Below are positions 30,974 to 42,815 of a stretch of DNA of 64,000 nt, in pieces (the first letter of the stretch is position 1; every line of letters begins with the position of its first letter). The position numbers and the translations under genes were made by a program. This stretch comes from Puccinellia tenuiflora (Eukaryota; Streptophyta; Magnoliopsida; Poales; Poaceae): the NCBI GenBank assembly GCA_012064385.1, contig QRDG01001350.1, forward strand, positions 112,765 through 176,764. The letters run 5' to 3'. Under the pieces are notes generated by a model. That model searched no databases. It was not told where the DNA came from and saw only the letters and a program-made list of their open reading frames with translations.

Positions 30974-32552
30974 CTACCTTATATCAGCAACGCCAATTCT
31001 GTTCCTCAGTCCCTGGAATCGAACTTTCCCAAGTGCCTTGGTCAGAATATCTGCTAGTTGCGCCTCCGTGTTGACGTAGTCGATCTCGAGATCACCCTGC
31101 TCGACATAGTCACGAATCAGATGATAACGAGTGTCGATATGCTTGCTACGGTCATGGAACACGGGGTTCTTGCTGAGTGAAATCGCCGACTTGTTGTCCA
31201 CCAACAATCTCGGCGCCGTTGCTTCTTCGTCCAGGAATTCTCCAAGCAATCTGTTAAGCCAAATCCCCTTACAGGCTGCAGTGGCCGCCGCCATGTACTC
31301 AGACTCGCACGATGAAACTGCCACCACACGTTGCTTCTGCGACTGCCAGCTGATCGGGCTCTGTCCAAGGAAGAAGATCATGCCAGTGGTGCTCTTCCGA
31401 TCGTTGACGTCGCCCACGAGATCAGCATCGCTGTATCCCAACAGTTTCAGCGCACCTTTTCCCCTCTCATAGGTGACACCGAAATTCAGTGTTCCTGCTA
31501 TGTATCGCAGCAGGTGTTTAACTGCAGCCAAATGCTCAGACGTGGGCTTCTCCATGAACCTGCTGACATAGCCAACCGCGAACGTGATGTCAGCTCTTGT
31601 GTGCACCCAGTACCTCAAGCTCCCCACCATACTGCGGTAAAACGTGGCATCCACCGCCTTCCCGTCGCCGGTCTTAGTCAGCTTCAGTCTTGGTTCCATC
31701 GGAGTTGCACAGGAATTGCAATCCTCCATGCCTGCTTTCTGCAACAGTTTCTTAGCATATGATGCCTGACGAAGCGTGACCACTCCATCTCCTTGCTGCA
31801 CCTCGATACCCAAATAGTAGCTGAGCTCGCCGAGGTCAGTCATTTTGAACAGGTTTGTCATCTCCTGCTTGAACTTGGCCACTTCCTTGATGCTTGAGCC
31901 GGCGATCACAAGGTCGTCCACGTACACCCCAACCAGGAGCATCTCATCGCCATTGCCACGGCGATACACCGCATGCTCGGATTCACTGCGTTTGAAACCG
32001 AGAGTGTGGAGGTTGGCGTCCAGTTTGCGTTCCACGCCCTCGGTGCCTGACGCAGTCCGTAGAGAGCTCTCTGCAGATGGAGCACCTTGTGCTCCTCCCC
32101 TTTCACGACAAACCCAGGAGGTTGCTCGACGTAGACCTCCTCGGTTAGCTCGCCGTTGAGGAAGGCAGTTTTCACGTCCATGTGATGGATTGGCCACCCG
32201 TTGTGTGCAGCCAGTGCGATCATCATCCGCACCGTCTCCATCCTTGCAACCGGAGCGAAGACCTCCTCAAAATCAATTCCTTGGCGCTGCACATACCCCT
32301 TTGCGACCAACCGCGCCTTGTGCTTGATCACATGCCCGTCTGCATCTCGTTTGAGTTTAAACACCCACTTCAGCCCAATGGCACGGTGCCCCGGCGGTAG
32401 CTCGCTGAGACGCCAAGTGTGATTTGCCTCAATGCTTGCCATCTCCTTGTCCATGGCGGTGCGCCATCCCTGCTCCCCCTTGGCTTCTTCAAAGCATGTC
32501 GGTTCCTCCATGAACAGCGGGTAAGGATGCAGTTCGTCTTCCTTACTATACA
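30974..32552 (-). pseudogene. Copia pol, second part: reverse transcriptase and RNase H
   Basis: From the CACTA border the frame gives the RT N-terminus (WVFKLKRDADG, KARLVAKGY, HHMDVKTAFLNGEL). It then changes by one base at an A-run (plus-strand ttt at 32024-32026) and continues with the catalytic YVDDLVIAG, the YYLGIEV block, and RNase H (YSDADLVGD, SCESEYMAAA, the final DILTKAL). The stop is at 30974. This is the natural continuation of the frame that ends at 46453 on the far side of CACTA I. The one-base shift separates the two RT halves, so this copy is defective. Confidence 0.93.
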
Positions 32553-32569
32553 CACTACGTCACGGTTGA

Positions 32570-32960
32570 GCTTTTGGGGCATTTTAAAGTGCCCCGAAAT
32601 GTCAATTCATTGCCCCCAATAAGTTTTAAGGGCACTTTTTCAAGTGCCCAATATACCCATGCCTCTAAAGAATTTAGGGGCAGTTCATTAAAATGCCCCC
32701 AAAACTTACCATTTAGAGGCACTTTAGCAACTGCCCCGAAAAGTTTTAAGGGCATTTTAACAACTGCCCCAAAAACTTTTAAGGGCACATTGCCAATCTG
32801 CCCCGAAAAGTTATTACGGTATTTACCAAAAATGCCGTAAGAACTTTTAAGGGCACATTGCCAATCTGCCCCGAAAAGTTATTACGGCATTTACCAAAAA
32901 TGCCGCAAGAACTTTTAAGGGCACATTGAAAATCTGCCCCCAATGTTTTTAGAGGCAATA
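32570..32960. repeat. CACTA I left subterminal repeats
   Basis: Many copies of words such as ttttaagggcac, tgccccgaaaag and actgcccc in both orientations, including two near-identical blocks with ttattacgg (32808, 32876). In En/Spm, subterminal repeats of this kind bind TnpA. Confidence 0.9.
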
Positions 32961-33084
32961 AAAAACCATCCAAACAGTACATACAAGATCCATTACATTA
33001 CACGCAAGATCCAATCACAAGATCCATAACAGTAGACGCAAAACATTCAGTAACTCTACAGTTCATCAAAATGAACAGGCGTTC

Positions 33085-33560
33085 ACCAACAGTAGATAAC
33101 AGAAAGTACTTGTGTCAATCTGGAGCATACTAGGTTGCAAATTATGAAACTTCCTGGAACCTGGAACTTGGAACCTCGAACACCTGGAACCTGGAACTTG
33201 GAACCTCGAACACCTGGATCTTCTCAACATATGGTACCTGCAAACGAAAGTACTTGTGTCAATCTGGAGCATACTAGGTTGCTGAAATTCTTATTTCATT
33301 TTACAACTGTTATTTAGTGATGAACTACAATGTGGTCAGGAGTTTTTTGAGCTAGGAAGAGATGAACATTCATATCTAAGAATAGGCCATGGTAGAGTGG
33401 AAAATCCAGATCCAATGCATGTAATATGAGGCATCTTATAGTAGATAAACAATATCTTTTAGTTAAACTAGGTACCAACTATATGTACGTAGCAAATAGG
33501 TAGCAATCTGGAGCATACTAGGTAGCAAATAGGTAGCAATTAGCATACTAGGTAGCAATA
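33085..33560. repeat. Short repeats near the left end of CACTA I
   Basis: A 37-bp phrase (cttgtgtcaatctggagcat and on) occurs at about 33109 and 33250, and parts of it near 33500. Between the first two lies a 30-bp tandem pair rich in ggaacctggaacttgg. The tnpA stop codon falls in the last part. Confidence 0.8.
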
Positions 33561-36500
33561 GGTAGCAATTGGTATATTAGTACCATCTTTTGTGTTAGCG
33601 ACTTCACTAATATTTCTTTTCCTCTTCTTTCTTCTCTTTTCTCCATTTGCTTCAGACTCTGAATCAGGAATGTCAGACTCTGTGACCTCATTAACCTGCA
33701 TTATATAGTTAAAACAATATAGTTATAGCAAAGTGGCATGAATAGTAATACAGTTTCTGCAGTGGTATATTTCTTACATTAATCCGTGGCCAGAAAATAC
33801 ACTTGGACTGTGCATTTGCCAGGTCCTTGACCTTTCCTTTTGCACCTGGAATCCTAGTAGTTTTCCTCACTACTAGGTTTATAAGCACCTCCACATAATC
33901 ATTGTTGTCATCAGCATTCTGAACTGTTCCCATAGCAGCAACACACATACTGTTAGGTGATCTTATAGTAACTTCCATTCCTCTCTTGACATCTTGTCTT
34001 TTTATCTTCGCCTTCAACTTTTCGTTTGTACTCCCTGCTGTTCTCTGACTTGATCTTTCTTGCTGGACAGTTGTAACTACACTGTGCTCTACCTTCTCAA
34101 GCTTTATCTTCTTGTGCTGTGCCTGCTCTGCAATCAACTTTGTGTAAGTAGTCTTGTGAGGTCCATCTTGACTAGATGCTGTTCTCTGACTTGATCTTTC
34201 TTGCTGAGCAGTTGTAACTACACTGTGCTCTACCTTCTCAAGCTTTATCTTCTTGTGCTGTGCCTGCTCTGCAATCAACTTTGTGTAAGTAGTCTTGTGA
34301 GGTCCATCTTGACTAGATGCTGTTCTCTGACTTGATCTTTCTTGCTGAGCAGTTGTAACTACACTTGTGATATCCTGAGTAGCTGAAACCTCCTTTGCTG
34401 CTTCAGCTAGCAAATGTAGTTTGGCAGTCAAAGCTCCAGTTGCTGTTGTTGCTTTTTTTTGGTCCTAACACCTTGGAACTTGAAACTTCATTTGCTGTTT
34501 CAGCTTTTCTTTGCTGCTGCTTGGCTGTTGCTGCTGTAACTTGGCTTGAGTTCAGTTTTGGCTGCTGCTGCTTGGCTGTTGCTGCTGTAACTTGGCTTGA
34601 GTTCAGTTTTGGCTGCTGCTGCTTGGCTGTTGCTGCTGTAACTTGGCTTGAGTTCAGTTTTGGCTGCTGCTGCTTGGCTATTGCTGCTGTACCTTGGCTT
34701 GAGTTCAGATTTTGTTGCTGCTGCTTGGCTGTTGCTGCTGTACCTTGGCTTGAGTTCAGATTTTGTTGCTGCTGCTTGGCTGTTGCTGCTGTACCTTGGC
34801 TTGAGTTCAGATTTTGGTGCTGCTGCTTGGCTGTTGCTGCTGTACCTTGGCTTGAGTTCAGATTTTGTTGCTGCTGCTTGGCTGTTGCTGCTGATGCTTC
34901 TATTTGCTTGGTTTGTGCAGGTGAACTTCTTGTAGCTGCTATTGGTTTTCTTCCAACTATGGACGCTTTATCTGCTTCTATTTGCTTCGGTGGAACAAAT
35001 GGTCTTCTAGCAACTGCTGATGTCTTTGTTGCAATTGCTGATGCTTGCTCTCCTTTTTGTTGGCTTGCAATTATAGACTCTCTTGTTGCAGCTGCTGATG
35101 CATCATCTGCTTCTTGTTGGTTGGCAAGTACTGGTTCTCTTCTTGTAGGTGATGATGCTTCCTCTGCACTTCTTCTTTCTTGATCTTGTTGGGTTGATGG
35201 TTGTTGTTGAGTAAGCAGGAAATTGAGCTTCTCCTCCATTTGTTGACTCCTCACCTCCCACTGTCTCTGGTTAGCTACCATGTTACTAACAAGACCTCTC
35301 AGTTCCAGGTTCTCCTCTCTAGCATCTCTCAGGGCACCAATTGCTTGATCAAGCAGTTTTGAACTTTTGCCACCTACTATTAGCCCAAAACCGTGCATTC
35401 TAGATCTCCTTGCATCTTCAAAAACTTGTGAGTACAAGTCACCTTCTCTGTGATCCTCACCAACATGTGATGGATTCAGTTGCAATTTCTCTATTATAGT
35501 GTCCTGCATGAACAAGCAGAGCTCAATACTAATCATCTATTTTAAATTTTGTTATGAGTTCCAAGTGTTATATTCAACATACAATTTTTGAGGAAGAATA
35601 CGCATCCACTGCTTGTCCTTTCTTGTTTGTGTGCACAATTTGGTAGAGTTCTGCTCTAGAAATTGTTCTTCTCTGTTTCAGTTCCTGTAGTTTGCAATTG
35701 AGTTACAATTAGCAAGCACTAAATGTTATGTACTGAGAAGTTCCCAGTATCTGTTGTACATACCTCTTGTTCATGTACAGTAGCAAAACTCCTCGAGCCA
35801 GCAGTATGACGTGCATTATCTTGGTTACCCCTAGTTGTTTTGTTCTTGGTTGACAGTGTCTGCACGAATGTTCAGTTAGAATCATCTATTGAGCAAATAA
35901 AGCAGTGTAAAATGTCTCGCTAATAGCACATTGTTGTGAACATATTCTCACCCGGTATTTGTGAGATCTCCAATGCCTGACCAACCATTTCCATTGCGTA
36001 TCAAGGATTCTGTCTTCACAACCATTGGCAATGTTTTGTCTGGTTGTTAGTGATTCATCATAGTATTTATTCCTCAGGAAAAGCTTGAAAGCTCTCCATT
36101 TTTTGCCTGCTGACTTCAGAACCCAACTTTTGTAAGACTCATCAATATTGAAGAATGTATTGACAGTCTTCCAAATCCTCTCTTTTTCAAGTCCTGGAAC
36201 TTTCCTCCAATGTACATGATCCATTGAAACTTCTTTGCCTTTCACACACGTTCCTATGAAGTTTGTCAGTTTAGAAGTTTTCAGACCAGATGGCTGACCT
36301 AGATGGTTAAACACCAGATTGACCTTGTTATTGGGACCATGTTTGTCCCAAAACTTCCTCATCTCTGTTGGTCCCCTACCTCCCGACTTCTTCTTCCCTG
36401 TTCCAAATCAGAGCATATATATTTACTATTAGGTTTACTTGCATATATATTTACCATTAGGTTTATTTCAGTTCACAATTGAAATAAGTGTTTCCTTCTT

Positions 36501-39500
36501 ACCTTGTGCCCCCTGTTGCTGAACTCTCTCTTCTTCTCTGTGATCCTCTGTATACTGCTGATCACCTTCATAACCCTCTGTGTACTGATCGACACCTTGA
36601 TACTGCTCATCACCTTGATATTCACCTGCATACTGTTCCTGCTCATCCTCCTGTGCATACTGCTCATCTACTTCATATCCACCTGCATACTGTTCCTGCT
36701 CATCCTCCTGTGCATACTGCTCATCACCTTCTTCATCTTCTTTTTCATGCTCACTATCTTCTTCATCTTCTTTTTCATACTCCCTTTCTGCCTGCAGGTA
36801 AACATCAGTTCATGAGAACACATGGAAATGAGTTGTAACAAAACAGCAGTGAACTTCTATTTTGCAGTAGGTAGATCTTACTTCAAGCTGTGAATAATAA
36901 GCAAGTCTATTAGTTGCAAGTGGCAAGCCCATTTGTTTCAACTTCTGGTTTAACTCCGCTAGTCTCCTTGGCTGGGAACCTATTGTTGCAGTACCTGAAA
37001 CAAAGTTATAAATGACTATTTCATTACTCCAAAATCTCATTCAAAAGTAATAGCAATGTAACCATTCAAGAGTATTATACTAGTATGAAAGTAAACAATT
37101 AGCAGCACTCACTATTATGGTACTAGCAGTCATAATCATCAATTGCAGGTTGCATATCATAGTAGTCTCGTATTGTGGGGCAAACAACAGCATGCCAATC
37201 CTTTTCAACATGATCTTCCAAATAATAGACCTGTTTTGCTTGACTTGCAAGAATGAATGGTTCTGAATTAATGTCCTCGGTCTTCTCTACATGATTGAAA
37301 TTAACTTGTCTAATTCCAAATGGTTCGAGATCTCTAACCCCAGTGTTTGTAACCCATTCACACTTGAATAACACAACATCACCTTCGTTTACATAGTTAA
37401 GTTCTACAATGTCAATTATTCTACCATAGTAAGTAACTTCTCCTAAAGTTGGGTTTCTGTCATTAACACTAGAGTAGCTGGATGTTTTTGCAATCACTGA
37501 AACACCAAAGCATTGGGTAGCTCTCCCAGCACCATAAGAATATGTATGGAAATTGCATCCATTAACAGAGTAAGTACTAAATGATTTTGCCATCTTATAT
37601 GGCCGTTGAGACATAATCCAAATTTCAGGGGAAATCACAACTCCCTTCAGTTTGAGACTTTGTACCTACGAAAACAAAGCAGTGATAAGTTTGAGATTTT
37701 GTTTCATTTTGTATTTAAGTTTTTTTTTTATTCTTACATGTTCAGTAAGCCAATTGTGGAAACTGTTGTGATGTTCTTTTTCAATTTCCCTCTGTGTTTT
37801 TTTTCTACCAGAAGAGATGACTTCTTTGTGCTTCCTACAGGGTTAAATAAAATGTTTATAAGGACACATATTTGTATGAACCTAACCTATCAAAGCTACT
37901 GACTTACTGGGCAAATTCCTCAATTTCTGGACAGTTCATAAGGACACATCTATGAGCTTGAGTCCATGATTTAAAATTCAGCTGAGTTGTAGCAGACCCT
38001 GACAATGGCCTACCAATTCTCCTCAAGTATTGTTGATTACTGGTTGCCGGATTATTATCACTTTTGTCATCATGTCTTGGAGCTCTATTAAATTTCGTCT
38101 TACTATGATGCAGATATCTTGAACAATATGAGAGACTCTCATCAAAAATATATCCTTCTGCAATTGAGCCTTCAGGATAACTGTAGTTGTGAACCATGTT
38201 CTTCAGTTTTCCTATATATCTTTCCATTGCCCACATTGATCTGTAATGGACTGGTCCAGCAGTTCTCACTTCGGTTACTAGGTGTATAATCAGATGAACC
38301 ATGATCTCGAAGAAAGAAGGTGGGAACAACTTCTCCAATTCACAAAGAATTATTGGAACTTCATCTTCCCACTTCATCAGTTCTCTGACATCTACCACCT
38401 TGCTATTCAATGCCTTGAAGTAATTGCTTAGCCTTATCAGTGGTGCAGACACGGTGGAAGGCAATGATCTACACAGAGCCATAGGAAATAAATCCAACAT
38501 GATTATGTGACAAGTCATGTGTCTTCAATCCAGTAATTCTACTATCAGATAAGTTGACCTTGTGGAAAAGGTTGGAAGCATAGCCATCAGGGAATCGAGC
38601 ATACTTCAGAACCTTCAGGAAGTTCTGTTTTTCTTGTTTTTTCATCTGGTAAATGGCTCTAGGTATGACTGCTTTTGGGCCAGTCAAGTTTACATGAAGA
38701 CCAGCTCTGATGTTCATAGCTTTCAAGTTAAGCCTAGAGTTCAAATTGTCTTTGGACCTCTTGTCTACGTCAAGAATGGTATGCACTATATTATCAAAAA
38801 CATTCTTCTCAATATGCATAATGTCCAGGTTATTCCTGACCAAAAGTGTCTCCCAATATTCCAGTTGGAAGAATACACTCCTTTTCTTGAATGTTTTCTC
38901 AACACTGTGCTCGTATATGTCTTCTGGTACGTCGTCTTCATTCCTTTTCTTTCTTTTCTTTTCACTCTTCTGTTTTTGTAACTTCCCATATTCAGTATGA
39001 ATAGATTCAGTAATTCCAGAAATTACATTCCCTGATGGCTGGACTGGAGGCTCTCTCAACTCAATTCTGCCATTGAAAGAGGTCTCATCATACCTATACT
39101 CATGATCTTCAGTCAGGAATCTTCTATGACCTAAGAAGCAAGTTTTCTTCCCATTATGTAGCCACCTACTACAGGTGTTGGTTAAACAGTGAGAACATGC
39201 AGTTAAGCTCTCACCACTTAAACAACCCCTACCCAACCAGTCACTGATAGTCCATAACAAAGCTGCATGAACCCTGAACTTCTTCCCAATCACTGAATCA
39301 TAGGCCATAACCCCTGGTTTCCAAAACTCCTTAAGATCATCTATGGTCAGCTGCATGTATATATCCAGTTCCTTACTAGGAGATTTCCTTCCAGGAACAA
39401 TTACATTCAAGAGGAAATTTGATTGCTTCATACATATCCATGGAGGAAGGTTGTATGGAATCAAAACTATGGGCCATATGCTGTATGCCAAGTTCATGTT

Positions 39501-40845
39501 TTTGAAGGGATTGAACCCATCAGTTGCCAATGCAAACCTGATGTTTCTTGGGTCTTTGCTGAACCATTTGTGCTGCCCATCAAAATGCTTCCATGCTGGG
39601 GAGTCTGCTGGATGCCTCATCAATCCATCCTTGGTTCTGCCATGCGAATGCCAAGTCATATACTCTGCTGTTTTTGAAGATAAGAACATTCTTCTCACTC
39701 TGTGCTTCAATTTGAAGTGCCTAATCACCTTGTGTGCAATCTTGTGTACTCTTTTACCATCAACACCCTTTTTCTCACTCCTCCATCTGCTTGTGTGACA
39801 CACTGGACACTCAGTTGCTTCTGAATGAATTCCCCTGAACATGACGCAATCATATTTGCAAGCATCGATAGTTTCATATCCTAACCCAACATCTTTGATG
39901 TACTTCTTGCAGGCATGATAGTTTTTAGGTAGATCTTGACCTTCAGGAAGTGCATCTCTAAACAGTGACAAAGTCTCATCAAAACTGCCATTGGGAACAC
40001 CCCAAACATTCTTAATGTTCATGAATTTAATCAGGAAGTGCAGTTTTGAGTATTTTTGACAACCAGGGTATAAATCCTTGCTACCATCTAACACCAGCTG
40101 CCTGTAAGCTTCAGCATCATAGTAAAGCTCATCTTCATCTTCTGGCTCTTCTTCTTCTTCATCTTCTGTCAGGCCTACACTTGCAGTGTCATACATCCCA
40201 AACCCTTCTAAAAGCATGTCATTCATTTCACCACTGTCAGCATAATCTTCATCTGGGAAATCTTCAGTTTCATTGTCAGCATAATCTTCTCCATGGAAAA
40301 CCCATGTGGTGTACCCAATCATGAAACCTTTGCATATCAAATGTTCTCTAACACTACTCTCACTTAGCCAATATCTGTTGGCACATGTAGTGCATGGACA
40401 GAGGAACCTATGATTCATTCCTGCTCTTTCAGAAGCAAATTCTAAAAATAGTCTAACTCCTTCACTATAGAGGACTGTAGACCTAGGAGCGCTCATCCAA
40501 CTCTTGTCCATGATTAGTTATTCAGTGACTCGCAATTAACAATAGACCAAGCATTTAGAGGACACCTACAAAGTTTAGCACTAATTTTTAGCAACAATTT
40601 CCACACCAGTTGTTGACAGTAAACAATGCGAGTTCAGTCATAAAGCAGTTGTATCACAAGCAATTAACATCTACTCGCGTAGCAATTCAGAAGCAAATTC
40701 ACAAGCAGTTCAGAAGCAACTTCACAAGCAATTCGCGTAGCAATTCACAAGCAATTCGCGTAGCAGATCAAGGACGGGCGAACTCACCAGATGGACCAGC
40801 TTCAGGATGTGGACGGGTTACGAATGCTCGTCGCGGATCCGCCAT
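33540..40845 (-). CDS. tnpA: TnpA-like transposase accessory protein (Transposase_24 plus Transposase_23 type)
   Basis: Eight exons read from splice signals: 40845-40788, 36994-36882, 36791-36503, 36397-35952, 35859-35764, 35684-35583, 35503-33778, 33695-33540; all junction phases agree. Exon 1 starts MADPRRAFVTRP. Exon 3 is acidic with EQYAQEDEQEQYAGGY repeats. Exons 4-6 form the Transposase_24 region (MRKFWDKHGPNN, TRGNQDNARHTAGSRSFA). Exon 7 has a coiled coil, then about seven 17-residue Q-rich units, then a duplicated 47-residue block, then a Transposase_23-like end (AMGTVQNADDNNDYVEVLI ... CIFWPRIN). Exon 8 carries a basic run KRRKKRKR, a likely nuclear signal. In En/Spm this protein binds subterminal repeats. 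One frameshift sits in the T8 run at 34453-34460. Intron 1 contains tnpD. Confidence 0.85.
34040..34380 (-). repeat. 141-bp coding repeat in tnpA exon 7
   Basis: A block encoding QQERSSQRTA ... KIKLEKVEHSVVTT occurs twice in full, plus a third partial copy. The copies are nearly identical, so the duplication is recent. Confidence 0.9.
34453..34460 (-). other. Frame change in tnpA at a run of eight T
   Basis: On either side of this homopolymer the coding text is clear but in frames that differ by one base. It is the only break in the tnpA reading. Confidence 0.75.
34505..34895 (-). repeat. 51-bp coding minisatellite in tnpA exon 7
   Basis: ttggcttgag recurs every 51 bp (34541, 34592, 34643 and on) for about seven units, each encoding a 17-residue block with QQQQNLNSSQGTAATAK or a close variant. 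Confidence 0.95.
37123..40511 (-). CDS. tnpD: TnpD-like CACTA transposase
   Basis: Three exons: 40511-37908, 37834-37738, 37665-37123, with GT/AG borders and matching phases. The start is MDKSWMSAPRS, the usual CACTA transposase start. Domains in order: Transpos_assoc (residues 1-75, zinc-like CPCTTC ... H), an acidic linker, Transposase_21 (about 160-560, with ECPVCHTSRWR and DIMHIEKNVFDN), the DUF4218 region (LFPMALCRSLP, HLVTEVRTAGPVHYRSMW), and a last exon with DUF4216 (CNFHTYSYGAGRATQCFG). The only break is one extra base at 38512-38513, in the middle of the usually invariant start of DUF4218. It lies wholly within tnpA intron 1. It should cut at the CACTA ends together with TnpA. Confidence 0.92.
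38512..38513 (-). other. Single-base frame change in tnpD
   Basis: The text before (LKTHD) and after (IIMLDLFPMAL) is continuous with the family if one base of the doublet is dropped. No intron borders explain it. Confidence 0.8.
40512..40787 (-). other. Leader/intron between tnpA exon 1 and the tnpD start
   Basis: No coding text. It contains short direct repeats of caattcacaagcaattcgcg type words (40680-40765). It is the 5' end of tnpA intron 1 and the putative leader of tnpD; AG sites upstream of 40511 could serve as the acceptor for tnpD mRNA. Confidence 0.5.
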
Positions 40846-41301
40846 CAGTGGAAAGCGATCGCGTCGAGGCGGGGAAACCATCACCGATACGAGGGAGGGA
40901 GGGCGCGGGAGAGAGCTTCTAGGTGGCTCCGGTGGACTTGATCTCGTCGCCACGATCGCCGGTGCTAGGGTTTCGCCACGATCGCCGGTGCTAGGGTTTC
41001 GCCACGATCGCCGGTGCTAGGAGTGGACGGGATCGAGTGGAGGGGATAATTCGCGAGTGCACGCGAGTGGACTTTTGTTAGGACGGCAGTGCGAGGGGGG
41101 TTTTCGTTAAACCTAAATTTTTATTAGGACTAAATTGCAAATTCTCCAAGTACTTGTAGTGAAGGCTGCGCTCCCACTAGTGGATCTGACCCATTTGTTC
41201 ACTCTCCGCTCACACTACTCTCACTTGTAGTGCTAGGGTTTCAGTGACGCTTCTCCGGCGCCGCCGGGATCTCGTCGCCGGCGCTGCGTTCTTCACCCGC
41301 C
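40846..41301. promoter_or_regulatory. Divergent promoter region between tnpA/tnpD and B3-like gene 1
   Basis: 456 bp separate the two opposite start codons. Three tandem copies of a 26-bp unit (40947-41021; gccacgatcgccggtgctag) lie on the tnpA side. The first two contain the telo-box core AAACCCTA on the minus strand. A further ctagggttt stands at about 41232 near B3-like gene 1. No clear TATA box on the tnpA side. Confidence 0.6.
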
Positions 41302-42815
41302 ATGGAGTCGCCCACTTCTCCGGAGGGCATAAGTGGACGGCGTAAGTCCTCTCCCTCTTCCTGCAGTGCGGAAATACGATTAGGGTTACGGTTCCCCTGA
41401 ATCTGCGGTTCATCTTAATCTTACATTCTTTCGAACTACTTCATCTGCGGTTCCTCTGAATCTTAGATTCTTTCGAACTACTTCATCTGCGGTTCCTCTG
41501 AATCTTAGATTCTTTAGACACGAGGGTACATCGTAACAGTAGATTTTGCGATTTGATTAGGTTGTTCAATGGCATGTTAATTGTTAACAGTAGATTTTGC
41601 GATCTGTTAACTGTTAATCATATCTAGATATTGTAGGATGCATAATAATTGTTAAGATGTTGCTACTGTCCATGAATATGAATGTTACACATCATAGCAT
41701 AATTGTTAAGATGAATGCATAATTGCAGGCCACTACAAGATTCCAATCAAGAAGAATGTAGTCATTGTCATCGACTCAAGTGATGAAGAAAAAGGTTGTC
41801 ATATGAGGAAGAACAAGGAGCCAAGGAAGTTCGAAGAGCCAGCAAAGAAGAACAAGGAGCCTGAAATTATGCATGAAGAGCCTGGAAATAAGAACAAGGA
41901 GGTTATGCAGGAAGAATTTCCAGCATATTTGGAGAAGAAGAAGAAAGAAGGTACTGTTGATCCAGACTTTGCTTCCTACCTACAGATGCTTATGGATAAA
42001 GGAGAAGTAGATCCAGCATATGCCAACTACCTGGAGATTAAGTGCAAAGAGGATTCAGCTAATATGCCTTCCTCTAGTGCATACATGGCCAGAAAGAAGA
42101 AAGATGTTGAAGTTGTACATGTTCAAGATGACCATTCTGATGAAACTGATATGTCAAGCCCCATGAATGAGGATCTGCTGTTTAGAGGTATAAATAACTT
42201 TGCTTGTATATTTTTTCTTGACCTGGGAAACAGAAAATGGCAAGTACTATAATAGTATTGCTTTTTCCTTTTGTTTTTAGGGCCTTCTGAAAGTTTCTTG
42301 ATTGAGGAAAAGACCTTTGACAAGTACTGCATCTTTGGAAATGAAATGTACCTGACAGATGATCAACAGGCCTTCCTTGAAGATTTTTGTGACCCTTCTG
42401 ACTGTGAGAATGAAGGCATAAAGTTTTATGTGCACAGGATGACTAACTCCAATGTCATTGAAGGGAAATGCAAAATGGTAAGTTATATTCGTGTTAACTT
42501 GTGTACTTCATAGATCACTTACTCTCTGAACTGAATCATCTATGAAATGAACAAGACTTCAGTGCTAAATTCACTAAAAGGTACCTACAAGGGTTCCTTG
42601 AAAACCCTATAATGGTAACTGTTCAGAGCACTGTCAGCAGGAAGAAGTTCGAAATCAGGATGAAGATGGCAGAGTTCAAAAACAACTCAATGATGACAAG
42701 TGAATGGGGCAAGGCTGTGAAGAGGTACAAGATTGAAGAAGATGATATTGTCCTCTTCTACTTTCAACCAACTTCAAAGGGTGGATTGGAACTGTTGATT
42801 GTGCCCCTTCCATAA
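41302..42815 (+). CDS. B3-like gene 1 in CACTA I
   Basis: Exons 41302-41341, 41729-42187, 42281-42477 and about 42556-42815; the first three junctions agree in phase. N-terminus MESPTSPEGISGRR is followed by a hydrophobic-acidic motif VVIVIDSSDEE (41758-41790) that has the form of a SUMO-interacting motif, then Lys/Glu-rich repeats and an acidic linker. Exon 3 holds a conserved segment (KYCIFGNEMYLTDDQQAFL ... SNVIEGKCKM) also present in gene 2. The last exon is a B3-like domain: FSAKFTKRYLQGFL, SRKKFEIRMKM, SEWGKAVKRYKIEEDDIVLFYF. The acceptor before the last exon is unclear: the expected frame starts at 42555 but a clean AG is one base out. Inferred role: sequence-specific DNA binding in the nucleus. 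Confidence 0.7.

Noticed and set aside
34395..35183. Plus-strand frame of 262 codons with repeated CCCLAVAAV blocks
   Set aside because: Mirror of the tnpA Q-rich minisatellite; the minus-strand frame has the correct splice phases.
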